This document shows, in pieces, positions 35,308 to 43,965 of a stretch of 64,000 nt of DNA. Position 1 is the stretch's first letter, and the number at the start of each line of letters is the position of its first letter. A program made the translations under genes and the position numbers. Source of the DNA: Pseudaminobacter soli (ex Zhang et al. 2022) (GTDB taxonomy: Bacteria; Pseudomonadota; Alphaproteobacteria; Rhizobiales; Rhizobiaceae). The DNA lies in NCBI RefSeq assembly GCF_014595955.1, contig NZ_JABVCF010000012.1:124001-188000 (forward strand), given 5' to 3'. The notes beneath the pieces were generated by a model, which saw only the letters and a program-made list of their open reading frames with translations, was not told the DNA's origin and did no database searches.

Positions 35308-36111
35308 CTACTTGCCCTTGCCCTTCTCAGCGCTGATGCTCTTGCGAAGCGCGTCCAAGATGCTGACCACGTTTGTCGGCGTAGGCTCCTTCTCGGCCTT
35401 CGCCTTTGCAGGGCGCTTGCGGCCCTTCTTCTTGGCTTCGATTATTTCGAGAAGCTTGGACTGGACCGGGTCGCTGACCATGTGGGGGTCCCAGGGCTTC
35501 ATCCTCTCCTCGATCAGCGTGGTGGCCAGCTTCATGAGCTTGGGATCGGCCTTGGTCTCGCCGATGCCACCGAAATAATCCTCCGGCTTGCGGACTTCAT
35601 CCCCGTAGCGCAGGGTCCAGACGACAATCCCCTTGCCGCGCGGCTCCAGCATCACAGCACGCTCGCGCCGATACATGACCAATCGCGAGATGCCGACCGT
35701 GTGCGTCGCCTCCATCGCGTCGCGAATGACGGAGAATGCCTCCTCGCCGACCGGATCGTCCGGCGTCAGGTAGTGGGCCTTGTCCAGCCAGATCCAGCTG
35801 ATCGTATCGGCATCGACGAACATGTCGATATCAATCGTGCGGGTGCTCTCCAGCGCGACCGCTTCCAGTTCATCGTCCTCGAGGAGCACGAATTCGTCCT
35901 CGCCGCGCTCATAACCCTTCACCTCGTCGTCCTCGGCGACAGGCTTTTCGCTTACGGCATCGACATACTGGCTGACCACGCGGTGGCCGCTCTTGCGGTT
36001 GAGCGTGTGGAAGCGGACTTTTTCGCTCTCGGAAGTGGCCGGCATCATGGCGACCGGGCAGGTCACCAGCGAGAGCTTCAGATAGCCTTTCCAGAACGGG
36101 CGCGGCGCCAT
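35308..36111 (-). CDS. ku: Non-homologous end-joining protein Ku (copy 2)
   Basis: 267-residue Ku, start APRPFWKGYLKLSLVTCPVAM after Met. Core runs to about residue 215 (EDYFGGIGETKADPKLMKLA), then a Lys-rich tail (KKKGRKRPAKAKAEKEP) and VVSILDALRKSI. Clearly diverged from the first copy in the central region (ELEAVALESTRTIDIDMFV), where it resembles the usual Ku sequence more closely. Forms an operon with the LigC-like ligase. An exact EcfG promoter ends 23 bases before its ATG. Confidence 0.95.
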   Translation of the reverse strand: MAPRPFWKGYLKLSLVTCPVAMMPATSESEKVRFHTLNRKSGHRVVSQYVDAVSEKPVAEDDEVKGYERGEDEFVLLEDDELEAVALESTRTIDIDMFVDADTISWIWLDKAHYLTPDDPVGEEAFSVIRDAMEATHTVGISRLVMYRRERAVMLEPRGKGIVVWTLRYGDEVRKPEDYFGGIGETKADPKLMKLATTLIEERMKPWDPHMVSDPVQSKLLEIIEAKKKGRKRPAKAKAEKEPTPTNVVSILDALRKSISAEKGKGK

Positions 36112-36133
36112 CGGTTGACCTCCAGCACGTCAG

Positions 36134-36159
36134 AACGTGCCGTCGCGAGGGAATGTTCC
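36134..36159 (-). promoter_or_regulatory. EcfG-type general stress promoter of the second ku operon
   Basis: On the minus strand GGAAC (36159-36155), 17-base spacer, CGTT (36137-36134), an exact match to the consensus, with the ku2 ATG at 36111. The very short distance leaves a leader of about 15 bases. Confidence 0.78.
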
Positions 36160-36197
36160 GAGCAGCAGCCCTATCCTATCGAACCGGCGGTCACGCG

Positions 36198-36491
36198 CTA
36201 GTCGAAATCAAAAATCTCGCCGAGCAGCGACTTGCGCTTCTTGTGCGGTCGGTATCCCCGATCGTCGCGATAATGGTCCTCGCGATATTTGGGCTCCTCC
36301 CGATACTTCGGCTCCTCGCGATAGCGCGTCTCCTGGACGGGGTTGGCGGTCTCCTGTTCGGCGGAACGCTCGATAATCTTGTCGAGTTCACCGCGATCCA
36401 GCCACACGCCCCGGCACTTCGGGCAATAGTCGATCTCGATGCCCTGGCGCTCGGTCATGGCAAGCTCGGTATTGTCGATCGGGCACTTCAT
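36198..36491 (-). CDS. Zn-ribbon protein (zf-TFIIB family)
   Basis: 97 residues. N-terminal zinc ribbon: MKCPIDNTELAM, then DYCPKCRGVWLDRGELDKII with three Cys and one His/Asp-type ligand. The C-terminal half is a charged, Tyr/Arg/Glu-rich tail with a tandem repeat (REEPKY twice, then REDHY) ending in KKRKSLLGEIFDFD. The ribbon family is widespread in bacteria without a defined role. ATG 36491 starts the ribbon directly. Downstream on the same strand is nothing coupled; convergent to nothing. Confidence 0.85.
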   Translation of the reverse strand: MKCPIDNTELAMTERQGIEIDYCPKCRGVWLDRGELDKIIERSAEQETANPVQETRYREEPKYREEPKYREDHYRDDRGYRPHKKRKSLLGEIFDFD

Positions 36492-36611
36492 GGCGGACTC
36501 CTGTTGCCCCAACTAGATTGGGCGGGGCCGGAGCACCTTCAAGGCGTACCACCGCGACTGAATCGCCGTCGCGAGAGCGCGAGACCTGCTGACGGGTTGG
36601 AGGCGCCCGCG

Positions 36612-37475
36612 CTAGACGCCGGCCCGGAAGGCCTTGGGCAGATAGCGCTCGATCAATTCCTCGACATGGTCGTTGCGCTGGCGTGCCGAATCTCCGCCCA
36701 TCACCACGACAATGAGCTTTCTCCCGTCACGAGCCACCGACGTGGCGATGTTGAAGCCAGACGCCCGGATATAGCCGGTCTTGATACCATCGACGCCCGT
36801 CACACGGCCGATCAGGTCGTTGTGGCCGCGGATCGTGCGTCCTCGGAAGGCGAAGTTCTGGCTGGAGAAATAGGGAAAATAGGCCGGGAAACGTTTCCGG
36901 AGCGCGATGCCGAGCACCGCCATATCGCGCGCGGTCGTCTGCTGCCCGGCGTCCGGCAAACCGGAGGCATTGCGGAAGATCGTGCCGCGCATGCCGATCG
37001 CCCGCGCCTTGGCGGTCATGGCCTGGGCGAACTGTTCTTCCGTCCCGCCGAGATACTCGGCAACCGCAACGGCCACGTCGTTGGCCGACTTGGTCACGAG
37101 CGCGCGGATTGCGGAATCGACGTCGATGGACTGACCGGGCTTGAAGCCGATCTTGGTCGGCGGCTGTTTCGCGGCATAGGCGGAGACCGGGATTTCGGTG
37201 GATGCGCTGACCCGGCCCAATTCCATCGCTTCGAAGAGCATGTAGAGCGTCATCATCTTGGTCAGCGACGCGGGATAGCGGGGTGCGTTGGAATCCGCTT
37301 CGTGCAGAACCCTGCCGCTGTTCGCGTCGACCACGATCGCCGCATATTTCGTCGAGGAAAGGCGGGGCGCCGAAGGCGGTCCTACGTCCAGCGTCTGGAC
37401 CGTGGAGCAGGCCGCCAAAGACAGAAAAAGGAACAGCAGCGCCAATGCCCGCATTGGCGCAACAACGGCCGTCAT
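36612..37475 (-). CDS. D-alanyl-D-alanine carboxypeptidase family lipoprotein
   Basis: 287 residues, penicillin-binding protein class C-like (DacF family). Signal and lipobox LFLFLSLAAC with Cys23, so probably lipid-anchored. Active-site motifs in order: SxxK at Ser70-Lys73 (PASLTKM), SxN at Ser130-Asn132 (SANDV) and KTG at 232-234 (IKTGY). ATG 37475 is chosen because it puts the signal at the N-terminus; the frame extends upstream to 37616. Trims pentapeptides in peptidoglycan. It lacks the C-terminal domain of longer PBP5 proteins. Confidence 0.9.
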   Translation of the reverse strand: MTAVVAPMRALALLFLFLSLAACSTVQTLDVGPPSAPRLSSTKYAAIVVDANSGRVLHEADSNAPRYPASLTKMMTLYMLFEAMELGRVSASTEIPVSAYAAKQPPTKIGFKPGQSIDVDSAIRALVTKSANDVAVAVAEYLGGTEEQFAQAMTAKARAIGMRGTIFRNASGLPDAGQQTTARDMAVLGIALRKRFPAYFPYFSSQNFAFRGRTIRGHNDLIGRVTGVDGIKTGYIRASGFNIATSVARDGRKLIVVVMGGDSARQRNDHVEELIERYLPKAFRAGV

Positions 37476-37634
37476 GAATGCACGCCTCGACTCGATCCCG
37501 CGATTTGCCACTCCATACCCCTCGCGAAGCAGCCGGCGGACGCTAACCCAGATGGGGCACCAGCCGCAATGCAGGAACAGCCGCGCTTGCGACGCTCGCA
37601 TCACCGGCGCGGGCATTTGACAGTGACTGTTCGG

Positions 37635-39494
37635 CTAGCGGTCCAGCACTTCCCTGATCTTGGCGGCGAGTTGGTCGATCGAAAACGGCTTGTGGATGAA
37701 ATCCACATCGTGGTCGAGCACGCCGTTATGCACGACGGCGTTCCTTGTGAACCCTGTGGTGAACAGCACCTTCAACTCCGGACGCTGCTCCCGTGCCACA
37801 CTGGCGAGCTTGCGGCCATGGGTCCCCGGCATGATCAGGTCGGTGAGCAGCAGCGCCACCTCTCCGGACTCCGCCAGAAGGCGCAGCGCGTCGTCCGCAT
37901 CTTCGGCTTCCAGCACCCGGTAGCCTAGCTCCCGCAGGGATGCCACAGTGCCGGCGCGCACGAGACGATCGTCTTCCACCACGAGGATCAGTTCGCTCGG
38001 CGGATGGGCTCCGCGGGCGGGCCTGCTCTGCGGGATCGGGCGGTCGTCGCCAAAATACCGCGGCAGGTAGATCTTCACGGCCGTGCCCTGGCCAGGTTCG
38101 GAATAGATCTTCAGATGCCCGCCGCTCTGCTTGACGAAGCCGAAGACCTGGCTGAGGCCGAGCCCGGTACCCTTGGCCCCTTTCGTGGTGTAGAAAGGCT
38201 CGACCGCCTTCTCGGCGACCTCAGGGGCCATGCCGGTGCCGGTGTCACTGATCGCGATCAGCACATACTGCCCCGCCGGCACATCCATGTGCTCTTCGGC
38301 ATAGCGCTCGTCGAGGCAGCAGTTGGCGGTCTCGATGGTAAGCTTGCCGCCTTCCGGCATGGCGTCGCGGCCGTTGACCGCGAGATTGAGCAGCGCATTC
38401 TCGAGCTGGCTGACATCGACGAAGGTGAGCCATAGCCCGCCCGCGAGAACCGTTTCGATCTGGATGGGCTCGCCGAGCGTGCGGCGGAGCAGTTCGGACA
38501 TGCCGGTCACCAGCCGGTTGGCGTCGATGACCTTCGGGGATAGCGGCTGCTGCCGCGAGAAGGCCAGCAGTCGCGAGGTGAGGTTCGCCGCGCGCGTGGT
38601 GGCGTCGACAGCCGCGTCGACGAACGGCTGGATGTCGCTCTCGCCGCGCTTCAGCTTGCGCTGCATGAGGTTGAGCGCGCTCATGATGACCGCGAGCATG
38701 TTGTTGAAATCATGAGCGATGCCGCCGGTCAGTTGACCGATCGCCTCCATCTTCTGCATCTGCCGGACCTGCGCTTCGGCCAACTCCCGTGTGGCGATCT
38801 CCTTCTGCAACGCCTTGTTGTTGCGGCTCAGCTGATCCTGCACGACGGCGACGTCCTCGAGCCGCCGCCGTGCGCTCAGCACCCCGAACACCCCGAGCGA
38901 AAGAACAGCCAGCGCGGCCACCACAGAGTATAGTCGCATCCACTCATTCATTCGTTCGCTGTTCGCCAGCCTCTGCTGGAGAATGGCGCTTTCGTCCCTC
39001 CGTATATCGATGATGATGGTGCGTATCCGGTCCATCAGCAGCTTGCCCTGGTTGCTGCGGACGAGTGCGATTGCGGACGAGGCGTTGTTCTGGTCGTAGA
39101 GGGAAATCGATTCAGCGATCTCGCCAAGCTTGTCGGATATCGCGGCAGACAAGGCATCGACCTGGGCACGACGCCCGGCGTTGCCGGCGGCAGCGGCTCG
39201 TACCTCCTCCAGCGCCTTGGGCAAGGCGTTGCGGGCGGCGCGGTAGAGATCGAGATAGGACCCTTCTCCGGTCAGCAGATAGCCGCGCTGGCTCGTTTCG
39301 GCATCCTGGATAAGGCTTTGCAGAGTGATGACCTGGCGCTGGAATTCGAACGCCAGCCGGATCCGCTCATTATCGTGCCGCTGCGCCTCGATCAGGCCGG
39401 TCAGGCCAACCACAATGGCCGCAAGCACCACAAAGCCCACGATGAGCGGGATCAATTGCGCCAGAAATGCCTTGCGTAGCCGTGCGATCATCAC
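37635..39494 (-). CDS. Hybrid sensor histidine kinase with C-terminal receiver
   Basis: 619 residues. Membrane segments at about 12-34 and 188-207 bracket a periplasmic CHASE3-type domain (LIQDAETSQRGYLLTG). Coiled region 210-250, HisKA with phospho-acceptor His261 (GGIAHDFNNMLAV), HATPase with NGRDAMPEGG, DTGTGM and KGTGLGLS, then a receiver domain with Asp552 in LLTDLIMPG. The HDFNN form is the class that hands phosphate to its own receiver. No response regulator gene adjoins; output partner unknown. ATGs at 39494 and 39491 are both possible. Confidence 0.93.
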   Translation of the reverse strand: MMIARLRKAFLAQLIPLIVGFVVLAAIVVGLTGLIEAQRHDNERIRLAFEFQRQVITLQSLIQDAETSQRGYLLTGEGSYLDLYRAARNALPKALEEVRAAAAGNAGRRAQVDALSAAISDKLGEIAESISLYDQNNASSAIALVRSNQGKLLMDRIRTIIIDIRRDESAILQQRLANSERMNEWMRLYSVVAALAVLSLGVFGVLSARRRLEDVAVVQDQLSRNNKALQKEIATRELAEAQVRQMQKMEAIGQLTGGIAHDFNNMLAVIMSALNLMQRKLKRGESDIQPFVDAAVDATTRAANLTSRLLAFSRQQPLSPKVIDANRLVTGMSELLRRTLGEPIQIETVLAGGLWLTFVDVSQLENALLNLAVNGRDAMPEGGKLTIETANCCLDERYAEEHMDVPAGQYVLIAISDTGTGMAPEVAEKAVEPFYTTKGAKGTGLGLSQVFGFVKQSGGHLKIYSEPGQGTAVKIYLPRYFGDDRPIPQSRPARGAHPPSELILVVEDDRLVRAGTVASLRELGYRVLEAEDADDALRLLAESGEVALLLTDLIMPGTHGRKLASVAREQRPELKVLFTTGFTRNAVVHNGVLDHDVDFIHKPFSIDQLAAKIREVLDR

Positions 39495-39641
39495 GGTTCC
39501 GCTCTGATCATTGTGCCCACGGCACCATACGTATCAGGCAATAGGAGCCCTGCATATCGGCATTAGGGATGCTAGACTGCTCCAGAAGTCTGACCGCTTG
39601 GGGGCGCCACGCGCCCAATGGCGAGGAGTGGAGGAGTTGAC

Positions 39642-40259
39642 ATGTCGGAGATCGCGACGCTGGCTGCCACCATTTTCAAGCGGGCCGGCAAGGCGAGGCG
39701 CTTTGTCGTCGCGCTCGCCGGGCCGCCGGGAGCGGGGAAGTCGACTCTGGCGGAAGCCCTTTACGACCTCTTTCCCGAGGGCAGTGCCACGGTGGTGTCG
39801 ATGGACGGCTTCCATTTCGACGATGTCGTGCTCAACGCCCGCGGGCTGCGGGCTCGCAAGGGAGCGCCCGAGACCTTCGATTTCCATGGCTTCGAGGCAC
39901 TCCTGCAGCGGATCCGCGCCAATGAAGCGGAGATCGCCATCCCGGTTTTCGACCGCACGGTGGAGCTTTCGCGCGCCGGCGCGGCGATCATCGGCCAGGA
40001 TGTGAAGTTCGTCCTCGTCGAAGGCAATTACCTTCTCCTAGACGAGGAGCCATGGAACAGATTGGCACCGCTGTTCGATTTTTCGATCTTCATCGACGCG
40101 CCGAGGGAGGCGCTTGATGAACGGCTTCGGGAAAGGTGGCACGATCACGGCAAATCGGAAGCCGATGCGAGGGCCTGGATCGATACGAACGACATGCCCA
40201 ATATCGACCGGGTGCTGGCGCGCCGTCGCCCGGCAGACCTCGTGATGAGGCACAACTGA
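39642..40259 (+). CDS. P-loop nucleoside/sugar kinase-like protein (CoaA/FrcK-type)
   Basis: 205 residues with a P-loop GPPGAGKST (27-35), VVSMDGFHFDD as a substrate-binding motif, LVEGNYLLLD, and a lid region RLRERWHDHGKSEADARAW. These are features of the phosphoribulokinase/uridine kinase/pantothenate kinase-like family, including FrcK of the rhizobial fructose transporter operon. Start ATG 39642 follows GGAGGAG; the ATG at 39618 has none. Stands alone here, so the phosphate acceptor cannot be told. Confidence 0.8.
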   Translation: MSEIATLAATIFKRAGKARRFVVALAGPPGAGKSTLAEALYDLFPEGSATVVSMDGFHFDDVVLNARGLRARKGAPETFDFHGFEALLQRIRANEAEIAIPVFDRTVELSRAGAAIIGQDVKFVLVEGNYLLLDEEPWNRLAPLFDFSIFIDAPREALDERLRERWHDHGKSEADARAWIDTNDMPNIDRVLARRRPADLVMRHN

Positions 40260-40306
40260 GCGGATTCGGAGAGGCGGCTGCCGTAGCTCTTTCCAGTGCT
40301 GCCGCC

Positions 40307-41011
40307 TCAGGGCCGCGGCGGGATGTTCAAGCCGCGCTGCGTAGCGGGTCGCGCCAGGCCGGCATCGAGCCAGCGCATGACATTCCTGAAGCCGTCCAGG
40401 CCAAGGAGTTCGGTCGCATCGTAGAAGACTTTCAGCGCGCGTACCCAGCCCAGCATCGACACGTCGGCGATGGTGTGCTCGTCGTCCATGATCCACTCGC
40501 GGCCTTCCAGCCGCTTGTCGAGGACGCCGAGCAGGCGCTTGCTCTCGTCGCGGTAGCGCTCCAGCGGCCGCTTGTCGGCAATGTCGCGTCCCGCGAACTT
40601 GTGGAAGAAGCCCAATTGGCCGAACATCGGTCCGATGCCGCCCATCTGGAAGAACACCCACTGGATCGTCTCATAACGGCGGGCCGGATCGGCGGGCATG
40701 AGCTTGCCGGTCTTGTCTGCGAGATAGAGCAGGATCGCCCCGGACTCGAACAGCGCGAGCGGCTTGCCGCCTGGTCCATCCGGATCCAGAATGGCCGGGA
40801 TCTTCCCATTGGGATTGAGCGACAGGAATTCCGGCGTCCAGCTCTCGTTCTTCAGGATGTTGACCAGATGCGCCTCATAGGGAAGGCCGACCTCCTCGAG
40901 CGCGATCGAGATCTTCACGCCGTTCGGCGTCGGAAAGGAATAAAGCTGCAGGCGATCCGGATGCCTGGCCGTCCAGCGCGAAGCAACGGGAAAACCGGAA
41001 AGGTCGCTCAT
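40307..41011 (-). CDS. Glutathione S-transferase (Nu-class-like)
   Basis: 234 residues. N-terminal thioredoxin-like domain LQLYSFPTPNGVKISIALEEVGLPYEAHLVNI, cis-Pro in NGKIPAILDPDG, and FESGAILLYLADKTG; C-terminal helical domain with WVFFQMGGIGPMFGQLGFF. The PTPNG motif and the Q/G-rich helix resemble YfcG/YghU-type Nu-class enzymes, which act as disulfide reductases or peroxidases. Start 41011 has GGTGGAGA 7 bases upstream; ATG 41023 is an alternative. Gene is isolated. Confidence 0.9.
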   Translation of the reverse strand: MSDLSGFPVASRWTARHPDRLQLYSFPTPNGVKISIALEEVGLPYEAHLVNILKNESWTPEFLSLNPNGKIPAILDPDGPGGKPLALFESGAILLYLADKTGKLMPADPARRYETIQWVFFQMGGIGPMFGQLGFFHKFAGRDIADKRPLERYRDESKRLLGVLDKRLEGREWIMDDEHTIADVSMLGWVRALKVFYDATELLGLDGFRNVMRWLDAGLARPATQRGLNIPPRP

Positions 41012-41218
41012 GAGTGTCTCCACCGAAGATGGGCCTGGACCAGACAGCCGGCGCGGAACTTAGGGTCCGGCACTGCGGCTGTCGAGAGGCCGGCGATGGT
41101 CGCATTCTTAGACAACGGCAACTCGGTTATCGAGAAACACCAGCGTCCCGGCCTGCCGAACATGGTTGCAACAGAGCGGACGCTTGAACGTTGATGCCTC
41201 CACACACTGGAGAAAGCC

Positions 41219-41527
41219 ATGCACGTCGCCAATCTGCAGCTCGAAGGCCTACTGATGGCCATCGCCTCGATCAACAATGTGCTTGTGCGAAAGGGAATCC
41301 TGACCACCGACGAGATCGACACGGCCCTGCGCAGGGCGGAAGCGGCAATGACGGGTGAAGAGCGGAACCACGAGGATCTCTCGCCCTCCAACGTAGACGC
41401 GGTGTGCTTCCCGATTCGCCTGCTGCAACTGGCCAACCTCGGCCAGTCGGAAGGTGGGGTACAGTCCTTCTCCGAACTCACCCGTTCCGTTGGGCAACTC
41501 AAACAGCCCTACGGCGACCAGCGGTAG
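41219..41527 (+). CDS. Conserved hypothetical protein, small
   Basis: 102 residues. N-terminal half is helical with VRKGILTTDEIDTALRRAEAAM, a helix-turn-helix-like pattern seen in small rhizobial proteins; the middle SPSNVDAVCFPIRLLQLAN looks conserved. Good Shine-Dalgarno GGAGAA 8 bases before the ATG. No family I can name and no coupling to a neighbour. The last nine codons overlap a possible small reading frame on the other strand. Confidence 0.6.
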   Translation: MHVANLQLEGLLMAIASINNVLVRKGILTTDEIDTALRRAEAAMTGEERNHEDLSPSNVDAVCFPIRLLQLANLGQSEGGVQSFSELTRSVGQLKQPYGDQR

Positions 41528-41606
41528 ATAAGCGGGCCAGGAAGCCGTCCGCCTCCTCGCCCATCGGCGCCAGGTTGGCGTCGATCAGTGGAATCTGCTG
41601 TGTCAT
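41499..41606 (-). pseudogene. Possible truncated gene start on the minus strand
   Basis: A 35-codon frame from ATG 41606 preceded by GGAGAAAGCG reads MTQQIPLIDANLAPMGEEAD then GFLARLS, which has the look of a real protein N-terminus, but runs into TCTACCGCTG... and a stop at 41499. It may be the 5' remnant of a gene lost by deletion, or chance. Confidence 0.25.
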
Positions 41607-41809
41607 GGAGCGCTTTCTCCGCGTTGCCGGCCATTCGCCTCTTCGGGCGGGCGCATCAACCGTTGCAGTGGCTCGGAGATCGATTCGTCACGGAGGAGCC
41701 GTATGACCGCATCCACGGCCGGGGTGTTGTCTGGGCACGCAACGCGAATGATGGAGCGGAGAGCCTTTGGGTCGCAACCAGGCGGATGACGTGCTAGAGT
41801 CAGCTCGCG

Positions 41810-42742
41810 ATGGATCGCTGGCCCTCAATCCCCTACGCGGAATGGCGTGAGACCTGCGCGTCCCTCCATTTGTGGTCTCAGATCATCGGCAAGTACCGCC
41901 TCGCGCACACGCCATGGGTCAACCACTCCTGGCACGCCACGCTCTACGTTACGCCACGCGGCCTGACCACAGGGCCTGTCCCGGACCCAGGAGGGCTGGT
42001 GACCGTCAGTCTGGACTTCTGCGACCACGCTCTGGTGGTCGAGGCGGGAGGAGGTGCGCGGGCAACGTTTCCTTTGCGGCCCATGAGCGTCGCCGAGTTC
42101 TTCGGCCTGACCAAAGAGGCAATTCGGTCGATCGGCGGGCAGCCAGCTATCCATGGGGTTCCGAACGAAATCGCTGACGTGGTCCCGTTCGCAAATGACA
42201 ATGCGGAACGGCCCTACGACGCGGATGCCGTCCGCCGCTTCCACAAAACTCTGGTCAATGTCTCGTGCCTGTTCCAGCAGTTCCGAACAGGCTTCATTGG
42301 CAAGGTTTCCCCGGTCCACCTCTTCTGGGGTTCATTCGACCTGGCGGTGACACGTTTCTCCGGCAGGCCGGCGCCGATGCATCCGGGCGGTGTGCCGAAC
42401 CTTCCCGACAGCGTTACGCGGGAAGCATACAGCCATGAAGTGTCCTCGGCCGGGTTCTGGCCTGGAGGCTCGGGAGCGGAGGATGCGATGTTCTACTCCT
42501 ATGCCTATCCAGCCCCCAGCGGGTTCTCGGAACGAAAGGTCGAGCCTGGCGAGGCCTGGTTCGACGCTGCGCTTGGTGAGTTCCTCCTCCCGTATGAGGC
42601 AGTGCGCCAGAGCAAGGATCCCGAGCAAACGCTGCTGCTCTTTCTGGAGTCCACCTACCGGGCAGCTGCCGATACGGGAAACTGGCCGCGGAGCGCTTTG
42701 GAATGCGAGCCGGGGCGTCCGCGAATCCCGCGGCGGGTCTAG
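41810..42742 (+). CDS. DUF5996 family protein
   Basis: 310 residues: opens SIPYAEWRETCASLHLWSQIIGKYRLAHTPWVNHSWHATLYVTPRGL, continues with FRTGFIGKVSPVHLFWGSFDLAVTRFSGR and AYSHEVSSAGFWPGG, then SEAWFDA-like C-terminal stretches. These are conserved blocks of DUF5996, with many Trp and His. Function unknown; predicted cytosolic and without membrane segments. The 280 bases before it show no clear promoter. Confidence 0.85.
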   Translation: MDRWPSIPYAEWRETCASLHLWSQIIGKYRLAHTPWVNHSWHATLYVTPRGLTTGPVPDPGGLVTVSLDFCDHALVVEAGGGARATFPLRPMSVAEFFGLTKEAIRSIGGQPAIHGVPNEIADVVPFANDNAERPYDADAVRRFHKTLVNVSCLFQQFRTGFIGKVSPVHLFWGSFDLAVTRFSGRPAPMHPGGVPNLPDSVTREAYSHEVSSAGFWPGGSGAEDAMFYSYAYPAPSGFSERKVEPGEAWFDAALGEFLLPYEAVRQSKDPEQTLLLFLESTYRAAADTGNWPRSALECEPGRPRIPRRV

Positions 42743-43191
42743 CTCAGGGCTCAGACTACTGCCGAATCGCTTGGGATGATATCGGCGCAACTGCAGCGCC
42801 AAAAAAGATCGATTGCCCTAGGCAAACAGCGGTCATCGCCGCCTCATCTCATCAGTCGAAATGCGGACAAATGGGCGTCTCGCGGGCTGGATGCCGGTGT
42901 TGCCATCAATCTACCGCCCACTCCTTGCTCTCCGTCCGTAAGCACTCGATCACTCCTCGCCGCGAGGATCGAATCGAACGAAGCGATGCGGTCGATAGCA
43001 TAAGGTATCCGCAGCTAGCCCCGCATGTAGCGGGAGGTGGCCAGACCGCGGATCGACCTACAGTGGGCAGACGAGAGTAACGCTTCGCACGGCAAGCGCT
43101 CCGTTCAGGCGTGGATCTGCTTGACAAAGAAGGACTGATCGGGAATCAGTGGTCTGACCATTGTAAGGCCAGTTGGGAGGGGTGCCGGCCG
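42743..43191. other. 449-base intergenic region before the GntR/TRAP cluster
   Basis: No convincing coding frame. The distal end contains the control region of the catabolic island: TTGACA at 43121-43126 and a FadR-type dyad at 43150-43160. Base composition is similar to the flanks. The first 350 bases show nothing I recognise. Confidence 0.5.
43150..43160. promoter_or_regulatory. FadR-type operator of the GntR/TRAP operon
   Basis: TGGTC-T-GACCA is a perfect dyad identical in form to the TGGTCNGACCA core bound by FadR-subfamily GntR regulators. It lies 31 bases before the regulator start and just downstream of TTGACA (43121-43126), so binding would block transcription of the regulator and the TRAP genes. 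Confidence 0.65.
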
Positions 43192-43932
43192 ATGTCCATC
43201 ATGCTTGCCGAGGGCGACGATCTTTCGGGCGCGGAGAAGGTGTTCGCCTTCTTCCGCGACGCGCTGCTCGACGGCTCGCTACAGCCTGGCGAGCGCCTGC
43301 TCGGCGAGCGGGAACTGTCGCTCCAGCTTGGCGTCTCGCGGCCGCTGTTGCGCGAGGCACTCCGCTCGCTCGCAATGCTCGGCTTCCTTGATATCCGCCA
43401 TGGCAAAGGTGCCTATGTGCGCCAAGCCGACATCAACGTTCTGTCGGATTTCTTCACCTTCAGCCTCGCCCAGCAGCCGGACATCCTCGACGATGTGATG
43501 CAGGCTCGCATCGCCATCGAGTGCCAGGCGATCAGGCTAGCCTGCGAGCGCGCCACCGAGAGCGACCTCAAGCGCATCGGATCGGAGCTCACCCGGCTGA
43601 TGGACACGCTCCACGATCCGGTCGAGGGCGGTGCTGCGGACTTCGCCTTCCACCGGGCGATCGTCGAGGCGGGCCACAGCGAGGCGCTGACCACGCTGTA
43701 CGGTGCGATCAGCGAACTGCTGCGCCGCAGCCACGTCCAGCGTCGCGAGGTCACCGTCTCGGAGCCCGGCATCGTCGACTACCTCGTCGAGGCGCACCGA
43801 GAGGTGTTCCTGTCGATCATCGAGCGCGACGCGGATGCCGCCGACCGCAAGCTCCGCGACCATTTCACCATCGGCGACGAGTTCCGCCGCCGCAGCCTGA
43901 TCTCGGCCTTCGCCCGAAGGCCGCAGACCTAA
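43192..43932 (+). CDS. GntR-family regulator, FadR subfamily (FCD domain)
   Basis: 246 residues. Winged helix: AFFRDALLDGSLQPGERLLGERELSLQLGVSRPLLREALRSLAMLGFLDIRHGKGAYV (residues about 15-75). C-terminal FCD ligand domain with metal/ligand residues in FAFHRAIVEAGHS and EAHREVFLSII. ATG 43192 follows GGGAGGGG; the open frame upstream to 43111 is not family-like. A FadR-type dyad is 31 bases upstream. It starts the TRAP operon and likely senses an organic acid taken up by it. Confidence 0.9.
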   Translation: MSIMLAEGDDLSGAEKVFAFFRDALLDGSLQPGERLLGERELSLQLGVSRPLLREALRSLAMLGFLDIRHGKGAYVRQADINVLSDFFTFSLAQQPDILDDVMQARIAIECQAIRLACERATESDLKRIGSELTRLMDTLHDPVEGGAADFAFHRAIVEAGHSEALTTLYGAISELLRRSHVQRREVTVSEPGIVDYLVEAHREVFLSIIERDADAADRKLRDHFTIGDEFRRRSLISAFARRPQT

Positions 43933-43965
43933 GCACGAAGCATGAAGCAAGGGAGGATTTTCGAC

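Noticed and set aside
41588-41797. 69-codon plus-strand frame between the small hypothetical and DUF5996 genes
   Set aside because: No ribosome site or recognisable family.
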